Source: Paraphaeosphaeria minitans (taxonomy: Eukaryota > Ascomycota > Dothideomycetes > Pleosporales > Didymosphaeriaceae). Taken from it: a DNA stretch of 64,000 nt. Position 1 is the first letter of the stretch, and each line of letters opens with the position of its first letter. The notes below the pieces were generated by a model. That model was not told the DNA's origin and did not search any database. It saw only the letters and a list, made by a program, of their open reading frames with translations. The translations under genes and the position numbers were made by a program. Of this stretch, positions 47,997-59,817 are shown in pieces. The stretch covers positions 62,001-126,000 of the forward strand of contig WJXW01000009.1 in NCBI GenBank assembly GCA_015832175.1, in the 5' to 3' direction.

Positions 47997-48710
47997 TTCT
48001 CTTGTTTCATTTCCTTTTCTAGCTTCTTTCGCTGTAACTTGCTCAGGCCAGCAAACGGGTTTGTTTCGACGAAAATGTCGTCTGATGGTTGTTGCAGGCT
48101 CGAAAACCCATCTAGTGCGTGGGTAATTTTCTCTTTTCCCGCCAGCGCTTGGGTCAGTTTCTCGCTCAAAAGCTTGACCACATGCCGCATCACGTAATCA
48201 TTCAGTTTACTGTGTTTACATAGAACTGCACAGAAAGCATCGTCTGCGAACACGGTGTGGTCCTTCTCAAAAGCTTTCTGAGTCTTGTCTTTCAGATATG
48301 CTTGGAGCCAGCCACTAGGCTCAGTATTCTTTGGCAATTCACTCCTAGTGATTTGGAGAATTGTCTTCAGATCCATAGAGGCGCTATGATCCTCGATCTC
48401 TTGCCTGGCCAATTGCTCCAGTCCATCCAGCGCGTGGGTCACCGAAGCCCTATATACCAGAAGCGCTTGTTGTAAAGCTTGCTGTGGTTGCTGTGCGATA
48501 CCACCAACCATCGACTCAAGCGTCTGATACGCGCCTGTGTAGAGGTAATGAACAAGTACATGCCCGGTATCTGCACTTATCGTAGGCAAGCCGATCTCTC
48601 CACCAGCAGGGACCGTTGACCAATTCGTGGAGCCGAGGAGATGCCTTGGAACGTAGTAGGTCGCTGGCGCTGGGCCGACGTTGATCGTGATAGGGCTGCT
48701 GGTGTAAGGA
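47474..48710 (-). CDS. BTB/POZ-like protein with long Glu-Lys repeat (5' exon unresolved)
   Basis: The main exon encodes about 412 residues. It opens after an acceptor (CACGCAG) with SPYTSSPITINVG, then HVLVHYLYTGAYQTL, which is the BTB signature, and a helical BACK-like part (LARQEIEDHSASMDLKTIL). Then comes a charged stretch of about 60 residues made of alternating Glu and Lys, and a C-terminus with an acidic part and a final Lys cluster (KKGKKKRDG). No ATG precedes the BTB part in this exon. Minus-strand coding-like sequence at about 48840-49060 (RSPSVVISNGARQPRIELSD) is the probable upstream exon, but I found no donor of matching phase. It is a paralogue of the gene at 11.9 kb. Confidence 0.7.
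47823..48002 (-). repeat. Coding hexanucleotide repeat (CTCTTT)n encoding (Glu-Lys)n
   Basis: About 30 tandem hexamers, with a few CTCTCT variants at the 5' end of the coding direction giving Glu-Arg. Such repeats mutate quickly in length in steps of two residues without breaking the frame. Confidence 0.95.
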
Positions 48711-50024
48711 CTGCGTGATTAACAATCAGCAGGGCTCAAGCCCTGTTCAACACCTCGGTCTAGCTCACGACAGAGGTTTTGCTTTAGGCTTCGGGGTTGC
48801 TGCAGCTTCGGGTGCGACCTCGATAACGCCGTTCCCTTCTGCGCAATCCAACTATCAAGAAGCTTTCGTTAGCGTTGACATCCTTGAAGGTCGCTCGGAC
48901 GCTATCGCGTCTGCTGGACGACTGACTTTCTTGTTGTTTAGCTTTGCCATCGTCAGGACTACCTGTATCTGAAAGTTCGATGCGGGGTTGCCGGGCACCG
49001 TTCGATATGACAACAGATGGCGAGCGAGTAAAGGAATATTGGGTACTGCATACGTCTTATATCGGAAACGTTTTGGGCCTTAATGGTCTACCAGGTACCC
49101 CGCCAACCTTTGGCCAATCAGCATGCACCACGATGTTTGTACTACAATGGAGGTGTGGTTTTTCCACATGCTTCCAACTCCGTTGTTTTCTGAAAGATTT
49201 CCTTGCTTCGTTGAGGCACTCAAACTGATTGGTGATAATTAGCTTGATGATCGTAGTTCGATGAGCTTACACGACGCTGCGTAGTTTAAGGCACGTCGTA
49301 CTCAGTCGAATCACGTTGATAAAGAGGGTAGATGTCTGTATAAATTTAAGGAAAGCTCCCCTGAGAGATCGGTGAGTCAATCTATAACAGTTAATGTGAG
49401 ACCTTGGGAGTCGACTCATAAGGATATGAAGCATAACAGCGGACTCTGATGCACACTTCTTTATGAGGCGGAGCAGCGGTAGATGAGTAGTGCGAAATGG
49501 GCGTCAATTTCGGGCCCATTGAAAGTCAGTCTTTAATAAACGGGTCTATCCCTTGCATTAAGACGTGCAGAGTGAACAGAAAAGGCGGAGTGGTGCGAGG
49601 TCGTCGGAACGGCCCATCTCCGCTCAAACAAAACAGATGCTCAGTACACCAATCACAGTGGGTGCCAATGAAAACTGCAGTTTCTTAGCCAGAAACCCCG
49701 CCAAAAACAGCAGTTTGTTTTGACACTCACTGTTATTTTCAGCGCAGACAGAGCAGCCCCTCTTTATGTTCAGAGGAACTCGTTGCAAGCTCGGGTAGAC
49801 TTTGCTATTCCGATAGACCCAGAGCAGTGTCCAAAAATGCACTGTGTCAACTCACAGCACATGCCGTCATAGATCATAAGTAGCATAGAAGCGGTTTCAT
49901 ACGGAACTATCATCAAACCAGAGGAGTAACGGTAGAGGCGTAGAAGATACTCAAGAATCCCATGAGAACAATTGTACCACAATCATTCATTTGTCAACAT
50001 ACAGTATCGCCACACACGCAAGAA
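48711..50024. other. Gene-poor spacer
   Basis: Besides the probable 5' exon of the BTB gene near 48840-49060 (minus), no gene was supported. Confidence 0.5.
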
Positions 50025-50710
50025 CTAATTGTCGTCAAGTGCAACCGGAGCCTGAGTGCGCAGCGATATTGGAATGCCATCGCTTGCTTTTGTGGATGCA
50101 GCATTCCACTTCACCCTGCGAAACGTTAGCCTCATAAAAAAAGCTGTGATCAACTCAGAAATAAACACCAGTCTCATTGGTTGGGGTAGCAAGGAACTTC
50201 ATTTCGATATCGGTGTCGTTTTACTTGTGAAAAGCCCATCCTCCGTATAGGCCAAATCCAACAGAAGACGTGCCGCTTGGAAGCGTCTTGCTGTCCTGGG
50301 TGAAGCCTATAGGATTCGTAGCTCCCTCTGTCAGATCTACATACATCGTAGGCTCAGTTGACCATATAGGTCCCGTGGTATTGGCCTTAGCCACAAATAC
50401 GTCGCCGCCTTCGGCCATAACCACTGTAACCGTAAGCCAAAATCTCCTGGAGTGTCTGATTTGTCCTTACGAGAGATGTTCACCGACTCCTTTACGAATG
50501 ACGGGGTGCCACCGACATATGCTTGGCCTGACAATCGATGAGACAGTGTTCCGCCCACGAAGCGTTTTATTACTGACCGTCGCCGTAGAACAACTGCAGC
50601 CCTAATGAGGCAAGCTTTCCATAGGCAAAGAGCTTGAATTCGGTATCTTCAGATACTGCGTTGGCCACACACATGAAGAGAACAGCAATGGACGAAAATT
50701 TGCCAAACAT
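50025..50710 (-). pseudogene. Small secreted fungal protein, interrupted by an in-frame stop
   Basis: Exon 1 (50710-50578) begins with a signal peptide (MFGKFSSIAVLFMCVANAVS). Exons 2 (50527-50471) and 3 (from 50423) join in phase through introns of 50 and 47 nt, giving LFYGDGQAYVGGTPSF and later GFGLYGGWAFHK. A TAA at 50223-50221 then stops the frame, yet coding-like sequence continues in the same frame (NDTDIEMKFLATPTNETGVY). After a degenerate donor, another piece (VKWNAASTKASDGIPISLR) ends at TAG 50027-50025. The layout resembles a widespread family of small secreted Ascomycete proteins with a beta-rich fold, recalled without a name. It is a probable recent pseudogene; the truncated form would have about 130 residues. 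Confidence 0.65.
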
Positions 50711-52685
50711 CTTGTTAAAAGAGTGTTGGGGAAAAGAGCGAATGTTGACCAGGAATTGTAGAAGAAGGCAGTAACCATACTCCGAGACGCGCTTTACCTA
50801 TGATATATATACACCAAGAGCGCCTCCTCCCGCCACCTATCAGCGACACGGAGTCTAACTGCCGCCCACATTCACTTCCCTGATGACGAGTCCTAATGCC
50901 AGCCCTTCGTACAACACCGCCCAAAAGGTACTTGCCTCCGAGCTATCTTTTCTCTTTCACCAGGCTAGCGACTCGGTATCGTACATCCGCAAGCGACCAA
51001 CACTGTTTCTTGGCAAAACAATGAAACCAAACATGCACAGTCTTCAGCATCAGCGGCGAATGATAGCTTCGGAAAGTGGCGCCACAGACAGCGAGTAAAC
51101 CCAAGCGTCCGTCGAGGCTGTTCCTGCAGTAGTGGCCGTGGCGCGCTGACGACGCTCATGGCAAGAGTCATGGCATCACCCTGGGTAGGATTCCCCGCTC
51201 GGTAGGTACCAGCTAGGCCGAGCGAAGAACCTTGAGGCTCAGTATGCACGCCATACGGCGGACTTGAGTCAACCTACTTTACATCTTCACAAAGGCTATG
51301 CGTAGGGTTTGGTGTGTTCAGATTCGGAAAATCATGACTCGCAAAAGCGTCGTCATGACGGGATCATGCCTGGACGCGTGAACGTTCCTGGACCCCTGTC
51401 GACCTCGGAGTGGAGGCCGACGCACTAGGTACCCCGTACCGACCCCAGCTTTTTCTCACAAAGCGTGCAACCTCAAAGCTTGCGTTTCGTTTGATCCATT
51501 CACAGTGCGGAAAATCTCAGGCTTTGTGGAGATCTGGGTGTGATGGCTCCATAGTCCCGACGCCCCGACGCTATCATCCACGAGAAACTTTACACCACGA
51601 ATCATCTCGCGAGGCTGAAATTGCACCTGCGGGCGAGCATCAACTCTAGAAAGCATGCATGACTATTTAGGACCTATGATAGACGCGTAACACTGTGGAC
51701 TCGCCGTAAGCGGCACCTGCATAGCCTTGTACATAACCCTTGGCAAAGAAGATACGATATTGCAATACGAGATTCGAGCCGCCCGGTTCCCGGCCCAAGA
51801 TGGACGGGGGTTACCGTTCCGCTGGCGCTGGCTTGTTTAGGTAGTGCGCTCGCGAGTTTCGTCGTATGTTTACAAACGCGGTCAATACCAATACCATACT
51901 GTGGACTTGCTAACCGCTCTCAGGGGGAATTCAAACTTACTCAGGGTTGGCTAACCAGCACTGGGAGTACGCGGCCGATATCCACGAAGCTACGGATTGA
52001 GTCATTGTTCTAATCTTGATGTCCCAGGCACCCATATACACGGTGTGAAATCCGGCAATTGCGATTCGTTTACGTTCCAGGCATTTCTCCGCAAGGAGTA
52101 GACCATCAACAAGCCCAATATGCGGTGCCCTAACAGAAAAGCAGTGCCAATCCTTTAGTGGTAGATCATACTATCTTGCTCCTATGTCAATGCTACAGTG
52201 GGTTGCTCCACATGTCACCACGGCGCGAATAAGCCGGACAAAGAGTCCACATACAGTGGGACGCTCTTAGCATCTTCCAGCGCATGTGTCTATCGGCTTA
52301 TTGTTTCATGCGTTGCAAGCGGAGTATTTCTCGAAACGGATCTTCTAACGTAATCCTGCATACGGGCTTCATCTCTTGGCAAACTTATGGTGGCTCTTCG
52401 TATATCACTTCGACGACGCTGGTACCGCTAACGCTCTGTCAGTATTGCTTACGACTCCTCGCAGTGTCACACTAGAATTTCATCTCAACTAGGGTAGCTC
52501 GGGACCTATCAAATCTCGGTCCTTTGTCACGAGGATACAAACTTCGTGAATATATATATATATGTATATATATATGCTTCGAAGATGTGTTCATCTTGTC
52601 ATCAACTTACCACAGGGCTTCTTTTCTTTGAGCTTTTCGCTTTGCTCCATTCTGTTGGTCGTGAGTTCTAAATCTATCATTCGTT
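50711..52685. other. Gene-poor spacer upstream of the laccase relic
   Basis: Nearly 2 kb with no supported gene. A TA dinucleotide run lies at 52550-52575, about 110 bp before the laccase start. Confidence 0.6.
52550..52575. repeat. TA dinucleotide microsatellite
   Basis: Two runs of TA interrupted by one G lie in the promoter region of the laccase relic. Confidence 0.9.
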
Positions 52686-54475
52686 ATGGCTCTGCTTCGA
52701 ATACTCATGACATTGGTTGCGGTGGCTTCTGCCATACCTGCTCCTCAAACCAGTCGCTTGCTTTCTTCCCGAGCAGTCTGCCAGGGCAACACAGCTTCTG
52801 ACCGAAGTTCCTGGTGTGATTATAGCATTGACACAAACTGTTATGACGAGGCCCCGGAAACAGGCGTCACTGTTGAGGTACAGCTGCCCCCGCACACTAT
52901 TTTTCTAGAACCCGAACTGACAATACTAGTACTGGTTTGAGGTACGAAACATCACGGCAGCTCCTGATGGTGTGGGGCGAATCGTCTTATCCGTCAATGG
53001 AACTGTCCCTGGTCCATTGATTGAAGCGAACTGGGGAGATACTGTCAAGATACATGTGACAAACACCTTGACTGCCAATGGCACTGGAATTCATTGGCAC
53101 GGTATCCGCCAGAATTACACAAATCAGGAAGATGGTGTCCCATCCATCACTCAGTGCCCTATCGCCGTAAGTATCCCCTCATATCTTGGAGATTATCATT
53201 ACTAACCCGTGACAGCCTGGGGAATCTTACACATACACATGGAAAGCCACTCAGTACGGCACATCGTGGTACCACTCCCACTACAGCCTGCAAGCCTGGA
53301 ATGGAGTCTTCGGACCAATGGTCATCCACGGTCCTGCAACAGCAAATTACGACGAAGAGCTCGAGCCCATCGTACTGAGCGATTGGACGCACCAGACTTG
53401 CGATGAGCTCTACAGCTACGCGCAGACCGTTGGTCCACCTGAGTTGCCGAACGGTCTTATCAACGGTCTAAACACCTTCGAAGATCGCGGCTCGCGCTAT
53501 GAAACACGTTTTGAGTCTGGCAAGAGCTACCTCATCCGCATCGTCAACACTGCGATTGACACTCATTTCAAGTTCGCTATCGATGGCCACTCCTTCCAGG
53601 TCATCGCCATGGACTTCGTACCCATTGTTCCCTACACGACTACTTATCTCGACTTTGGCATGGGTAAGATCTCATTCCTAACCTGCACTTCCAACTGCTC
53701 ACACAAACCAGGTCAGCGCTACGACATCATCGTCAACGCAGACCAGGAAACCGCCGACTAATGGATGCGCGCCGTCCCGCAATCCTCCTGCTCCTCCATC
53801 GCCAACAGCGCTGACATCTGCGCTATCGTCCGCTACTCGAGCTCCTCGACCGCCGACCCAACATCTACTGTAGATTCAAACCTCTCCAACGCCGACTGTA
53901 ACGACGAGCTCCTCTCCAACCTCGTGCTCTACCTCTCCCGGACTGTCGTCGACCCTCGCCAGGACGAAGACCTCGGGGTCAGCATCAGCGGGTCAGGCAA
54001 CTTGTTCAAGTGGCAGATCGGGCTCAATAGCATGCTCGTGGAGTGGGCAAATCCATCGCTGCTGCAGATCAGCGAGGGCAACACAAACTTCGAGAGCCAG
54101 GAGAACGTGTATAAGCTGGATAACGCGAAAGAGTGGGTGTACTTTGTGATCGAGACCGCATTGGTGGTGCCGCACCCTATTCATCTTCACGGGCACGACT
54201 TCTTCATTCTCGCGGCGGAAGAGGATGCTACGTTTAACGATACGGTGGCTTTAAATCTGAACAATCCTCCGCGACGAGATGTTGCAAATTTGCCGTCGGC
54301 GGGATACCTAGTCATTGCCTTTTTGACAGATAACCCTGGCGCGTGGCTGGTATGTTGCTTCCCATCACTCCTTCTGTCTTCTTCAACGACACAGCTGAAG
54401 CCTGCTTTTGGTCGAAGTATTGCATAACTCTTGATTGGTATTCCATGACACAAGAGCCTCCATTGCAACCTCGGT
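52686..54475 (+). pseudogene. Laccase (multicopper oxidase), disabled
   Basis: Exons 52686-52877, 52930-53166, 53216-53663 and from 53712 join in phase. The product has a signal peptide (MALLRILMTLVAVASAIPA), then copper motif L1 (GIHWHGIRQ), L2 (WYHSHYSLQAWNGVFGP) and L3 (HPIHLHGHDFF). At 53759-53761 a TAA falls where relatives have Tyr (NADQETAD, stop, WMRAVPQSS), and the frame continues unbroken after it. After NPGAW and a donor near 54350, the expected L4 motif (HCHxxWH, with the type 1 copper ligands) is missing. Only a degraded trace (DWYSMTQEPPLQ) can be read at about 54433-54470. Intact laccases oxidise phenols outside the cell with O2. This copy should be inactive. Confidence 0.88.
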
Positions 54476-55177
54476 GACTGTGATTCATGTCTTCCTACTC
54501 ACGCATAGAACTCCCAGCAACCCCGTCTTTGTCGTCAGCCTCACGATTTCATCTCAAGAACCACCCACCTAGTCTTACTATAAGCTCGTGCCTATAGTAT
54601 CATATCCACCGCAATGCTCCCGACCTTGAATCCACTTCCCACCGCGGCGGCATCTATCGCATCTCTTTCAATAGTCTGACAACAATCGCCTCACCACATA
54701 CACGTCGTAGAACAACTCACCCACCCTAATGTTAATACGAATCTCACGACTATAGCACCAACACCCCCGCAGTGATCCCGACTTCAGATACACTTCCCGT
54801 CGCGACGGTACTTACTACAACCCTCCCAATACATAGCCATGATCAGCAAATGATTGGAAACATGATTGGCATTCATGTCTATGTACCGAAATGCAACCCC
54901 ACTCCACTGCTATGCAAATTCCTCAAAGTGCAGCGCATAAGACAAGGCTACCCGAGGCGGAACGAGACGCCGCCCCGCCCCGCCAGTCATGACTCGAATC
55001 AAAACAAAAGCCTTGATAGAATCGTGCCGCATCAGACGTGAAAGACCTAAACAAACAATGAACGCGAAACCATCTTCCTTTCCAAAACGTCTGTCGGAGC
55101 TGCAACACCCAAGCATGGAAAACGCGAGTATCCAAACATGTCTCCTAGCCATAGCGAAAGCCATGGTCGTAGCCAAC
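54476..55177. other. Intergenic
   Basis: No supported gene. Three CAC/ACT-rich stretches occur between 54480 and 54780 but have no clear unit. Confidence 0.5.
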
Positions 55178-57702
55178 TCAATGACTGATATACTGAAACA
55201 CAGCACTAACCTCCTTCTCCGCGACCTCTTGTCTAAGCAACAAATCCTGAATCTTCCCCAGCGGCCCCGTCTCCCCGTCATTGACCATATGGTTCCACGT
55301 GTTCGTATCACCATACAGCATCGCCGGCGCCTTGAGCACCTGTCGCCCGTCCTCTTTCCGGCACCGCTTGCACTTGAACGTATCGTGCGTGTCGCTGGTA
55401 GTATCCGGGCGATACTGGAACAGCTCGCGCAAGCTGTCGAGGGAGAAGTGGCGCTCTACGTCCTCGGAAGCGTCGACGACGCAGGAGGACAGCGACTGCT
55501 TGTGCGACTGGCGCTGGAAAATTTTCTCCTCGATTGTGCCGGTGGCGATGAAACGGTAGACGAAGCAGTCTTTCTTCTGGCCGTCGCGCCAAACGCGGGC
55601 GAGGGCTTGCTGGTCGGCCGCGGGGTTCCAGTCGGGGTCGAAGAGGACGAGGCGGTTTGCGCCGATGAGGTTGAGGCCGCAGCCGCCGGCTTTGGAAGAT
55701 AAGAGGAACACGAATTCGGGGCCTTCGGGGTCGTTGAATTTGTCGACGAGCTTTTGGCGCTTGGAGACATTCATGGTGCCGTCGAGGCGAAGGCAGCCGT
55801 AATTGCGGGAGCGACACAGTGCGGCGAAGACGTCGAGGGTTTGCGTGTAGTTAGAGATGAGTACGATTTTGTCGTTGGTGTTTTCGCGGATGGACGCAAG
55901 CATGCGGTCCAGGACGAGCATTTTGCCGGAATACCAGACTTTGACTTCGCGGTCGCGGCCTCTGGCGTCCTTGGGAACAAAGTCTTCGGGCAGAAAATCT
56001 TCGCAGCCTGGAAGATCGGTTGGCAGATCGAGTAGGTCGGGATGATTGCACAGCTTCTTCAGCATGCCGATCGCCTTGAGCGGTTGCGAACCTTTGCCGC
56101 GCAGAAGAGAGCGAATCTCTGGCGATGCGATGAAGTGATTGTACAGATCCTTCTGAAATGGCGCGAGGTTGCAAAAGACGACATGTTCGTATTTGACGGG
56201 TAGGTATTTCGAAAGGATGTCATTGGTTCGTCGGATGATAAACTTATTCACGAGGTTTAGTAACTCAGCGAGACGCTCGTCGCCCTTCTTGCGGTCTAGA
56301 TCTGTGGCATCGGCGTCACGACCACGCAGAATAGGGTTTTCGAACTGCTTGCGGAAATCGTTCCTCGTGCCTAGATAGTTCGGGTTCGCAAAGTTGAGTA
56401 GCGCAAAGTATTCCGACAGATCGTTCTGTATGGGCGTGCCAGATAGGATGACTCGTCTCTGTACATTGAGTCCAGTCAGAGCTGTGAAGGTCTGACTTTC
56501 GCCGTTCTTCAATCGATGGCCTTCGTCGCAGAGCAAGAGACCAATTGGAGTTTGCGCAAGCTCTTCAGCATTGATTCGTAGAGTTTCGTAGGAAACAATC
56601 AGGACGGGTCGCACAACAGACCGCCCTGATGCGATACTCCATTGTTTGATCTGCTGGATCAACTCTTCTTTAGATGCTTTCCCGTCGATGGCAAAGGGCG
56701 TTATTGCATCCGGGCCTAGCCATTTCACAAGCTCGTTTGCCCAATTTCGAACCAGACTGGAAGGACACGCGATCACGCACTTCTGAATCGTAGACTTTCC
56801 AGCATCTGGTGCCTGTTTCAACAGCGTCCACATGAGCGTGATGCACTGCAGCGTCTTTCCAAGACCCATCTCGTCGGCCATGATGCAACCGTTGGCATTC
56901 GGTTCGATCATGCCAGTTACCGCGCGATACAAAAACTTTACTCCCTCAACCTGATGCGGTCGGAGGACCTTCGCAAGCCGTGGGTCTATGACAACGGGTA
57001 CTCTTGGCCTATCGTCATCAACTTTCTTCTTCAGGCCAAGAATCTCTGCCAAACTCTTGTGCACCAATGGTTCGTCCATGGACTTCTTCTCCTCCTGGCT
57101 TAGCTTGGGCTCTACCGCCTCCTTTGTAATCGGTTTGTCGTCGACTGTGGGATCGTACAGCACGATGGCGAACTCTCCGCTAGGGTCGTGCAACGGGCGC
57201 GCTACGAATACTCTGCCCTGCCGCATGCCCAGCAATGGTGCCGGACGGAACGCATTGTAGCCTCCAACATCCTTGTTCTTCAATGGGACGATGAACTTAG
57301 TCTTGAAAGCAGTGTCTTTATCCTTTGGCTTGAACACCGGAAACCTGTTAATATCCCGAGTGGCAAGGGCCAGCCGGTCATCGTTCGAGTATGGTTCATC
57401 GCCTTCTTCGTTCTCACCGTCGGCACCCGCGTAATTGACCTTCCGCCTTTTCCGTGCAGGTTTCTCTGTTGTGCGTGTCGAGGTGGCAGAGCCGGGGCAT
57501 CTGAAGGGCTTGTGTAGGCGGTCGGCGGACGCTGGCGTACCGAGTAATCTTGGTTTCGCGGCTGGTGTGCCTTGTTCGCCAGCGGCAAGGGTCTTGGGAC
57601 GGAGCCTGTGGAGGTTAGTTTACGTTACAGGTTCGCGGTAGGCTGCGCGCACATTTGTTCGAACGGAAATGCGAAGTTGCGGAGTGAAGGCGGCGCAGAC
57701 AT
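55178..57702 (-). CDS. rad54: RAD54 recombination helicase/translocase
   Basis: The main exon (57605-55178) encodes 808 residues. A first exon at 57702-57653 (MSAPPSLRNFAFPFEQ plus two bases) joins in phase through a 47 nt intron with a GTGCGC donor, giving 825 residues in total; this first exon is probable, not certain. The N-terminus has RLHKPFRCPGSA and KRRKVNY as in fungal Rad54. The SNF2 core shows motif I ADEMGLGKTLQ, motif Ia CPSSLVRNW, motif II DEGHRLKN, motif III LSGTPIQNDLSEYF, then VLISNYTQTLD, SKAGGCGLNLIGANRLVLFD and QALARVWRDGQKK. Rad54 uses ATP to move on duplex DNA and drives Rad51-dependent strand invasion in the nucleus. All motifs are intact. Confidence 0.95.
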
Positions 57703-58354
57703 TCGACGCGTCGGAGGCTCGTTGTTTCCCGCCACAACGCGTGATCACGTGGAGGCTAAGCCGACCCTCAACGGCGTCATCGCCATTGGCCGTTTGCCAT
57801 CTCATCTTATTAACAGCATGTATCTTCATCAGGAACGCACAGTTCCAAAGTCTATTGCCACATGTACCGCTTGACACGAATACCTTTGAAAGGAAACATT
57901 GTTCACTGCGACCGCATGCTCCGCCGTGAGCGACTTAATAGGTACCTTATAGCCACGATGCTTTTCCGAATGGAACATGGCATTTGGCAATGTTGAGGCT
58001 TCCGTGCCCCAATAACTGCAGCTGCAGCAGGAGTTTGGGCTCCAAGACTCCCCCAGCCACAATCACAATCTGCACGCACTCAATATGTGGCGCGAATCGG
58101 CCATTTTGGCATCTTTCACCTGGACGCTTGCGCTTTGCCCCACGTGATCGAAAGCGTATTTTGAGCGGACTCGCGGTTGCCTTCGAGGAGTAGTTGGTCC
58201 CAACCGCTCATTATTAACTTCTTCGAGAATTCGAGGTTTACTCCGCTTGCTCCCTGCGTTTCACGATATGTGGACACCACGCAATCATGATTTATACCGC
58301 GACACCTACTCACGCACATCTTTACCTTCTCCACCAGCGAAGAATCCCAACAAC
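57703..58354. other. Divergent promoter region
   Basis: The spacer between RAD54 (minus) and the F-box-like gene (plus). No distinct element was recognised. Confidence 0.5.
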
Positions 58355-59105
58355 ATGCATCCAGCTGCGGCAGTAGTCGCCATGTTAGTGCCCCCCCCAA
58401 CCTGATAGGAAGCTGCTTGGTTTATTAACACCGCTTAGCACCAAGCGAAACTCGACAGAATCCCCGCTGCTTCGTCTGCCCGGTGAGATCAGAAATATGA
58501 TTTATGGCTATGTCACTGGCCACTACAACATATACCACACATCCGACGGTCGCCTGATGGTTGGCCCTATCGACCCTTGGGACTGGCGCCACGCATTCGT
58601 CGAGTTCCCGAGCGTCCCCAGCCTGCTTACTCTCACCCTCGTTTGCCGCCAGACCTACATTGAATCTCGCATGCACGTCTTCGCCAACAACACCTTCGAC
58701 ACGAAGAACTTCTTCTATTTCCGGCGCCGCGTCGAGAAGTTGAGCACGGAGCAGAAGCATGCCATCTCCACGATCACTCTTGCGTTCGACTGCCTGGGCA
58801 AGGTCGGTTTAAACGTCTACCACTTGACGGGCTCGATCGAACCCACCGAGCATTTCTTGGTCAAGCCGTACCTCGAGCTGCTTCCTGAGTTCGTCGGGCT
58901 GAAGGGGGTCGTCGTAGACAGCACGAAGATAACGCAGCCCGACGACGAGTACAAGAAGTACGCGAAGCCCATGGAGTATTGCGCTATCCTTGGTATTTGG
59001 CGCTTCTTCCATAAAGATGGCCTGTTGGTTGAATTCATCAAGGGTCCTAAGTACCGGCTGCGTGTTTGTTGCGGGAAGTGCGAGTTCTGTACTCGAAATT
59101 GGTGA
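58355..59105 (+). CDS. Short F-box-like (LPGEIRNMIY) protein
   Basis: Two exons (58355-58383 and 58439-59105), joined across a 55 nt intron with GTTAGT and CTTAG ends, encode 231 residues. The segment LLRLPGEIRNMIYGYV is the typical start of a large group of fungal F-box-like/2EXR/DUF7730-type proteins, followed by LTLTLVCRQTYIESRMHVFANNTF. The C-terminus has four Cys (CCGKCEFC) that might bind metal or be chance. These proteins are expanded in Ascomycetes and their function is largely unknown. Confidence 0.7.
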
Positions 59106-59721
59106 ATATTGGCGGAGAAATACAGTGCTAGGGCAGGCGCTTGAGCACAGTGTATTACCCAAAGTTAGGTAATACGCAGTATCATATTACTCAAACTTCT
59201 GTCCTGGGACTGTAGGCAATGCTTGGCAACAGCGGAGGCACTGTTCTGGAGGTTTTTGATCGGCGATATGTCATTTTGGAAGCACGCATTGGGGCGTTTC
59301 CTGAGTACAGACTTCCTCCAGACCACCTGTTTGCAAAGATGTTTGGCTCCCAAGTTAGTGAGCACTCTTGCATATCTTGCAGCATTTCAAGGCAGATGGT
59401 ATGGCATGGTAGCAAGACATCTAGATATTGAGTCTACCGTCTCTGTACGTCGGGCTCGATACATTATAGATGGCAATAAACGAATTCACCATGGACAGAA
59501 TCGAAGTCCAGTTGATCTCAAATATACATGCTTGAATATTACTACCCGTACAATAACCCCATTCCAACATCCAGCATTACCATAACAACCCTAGCCTTCT
59601 GTAACGCACGAACAATCTCTTCCCCTCCTTCCCTCGTCCTCATCCTCCATCACCACCTACTCGTGAAACTCCCACTTGTGCATCCCTTCCACCATATCTT
59701 TCCCCATACCCACTCGCCATT

Positions 59722-59817
59722 TTAACGCCCGCAACACTTGTTATAACCCAAAGCAGCGCTCACAAATAAGACGCACACACCGGCGAATGTGGAAACGGTG
59801 ATAAGGGCTTTGTCCAT
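59722..59817 (-). CDS. Putative 31-residue single-span membrane peptide
   Basis: The frame MDKALITVSTFAGVCVLFVS and following ends in KCCGR. One hydrophobic segment of about 20 residues is followed by a short basic, Cys-containing tail. The frame is also open upstream to 60003, but that part is Ser/His/Pro-rich and less likely to be translated. No homologue is recognised and coding status is unproven. Confidence 0.35.
   Translation of the reverse strand: MDKALITVSTFAGVCVLFVSAALGYNKCCGR

Noticed and set aside
47762..48022. Plus-strand Phe/Leu-rich frame over the hexamer repeat
   Set aside because: It is only the complement of the Glu-Lys repeat; an all Phe-Leu product is an artefact of the microsatellite.
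54989..55702. Plus-strand frame of 237 codons over the RAD54 3' end
   Set aside because: Antisense to conserved helicase motifs of RAD54.
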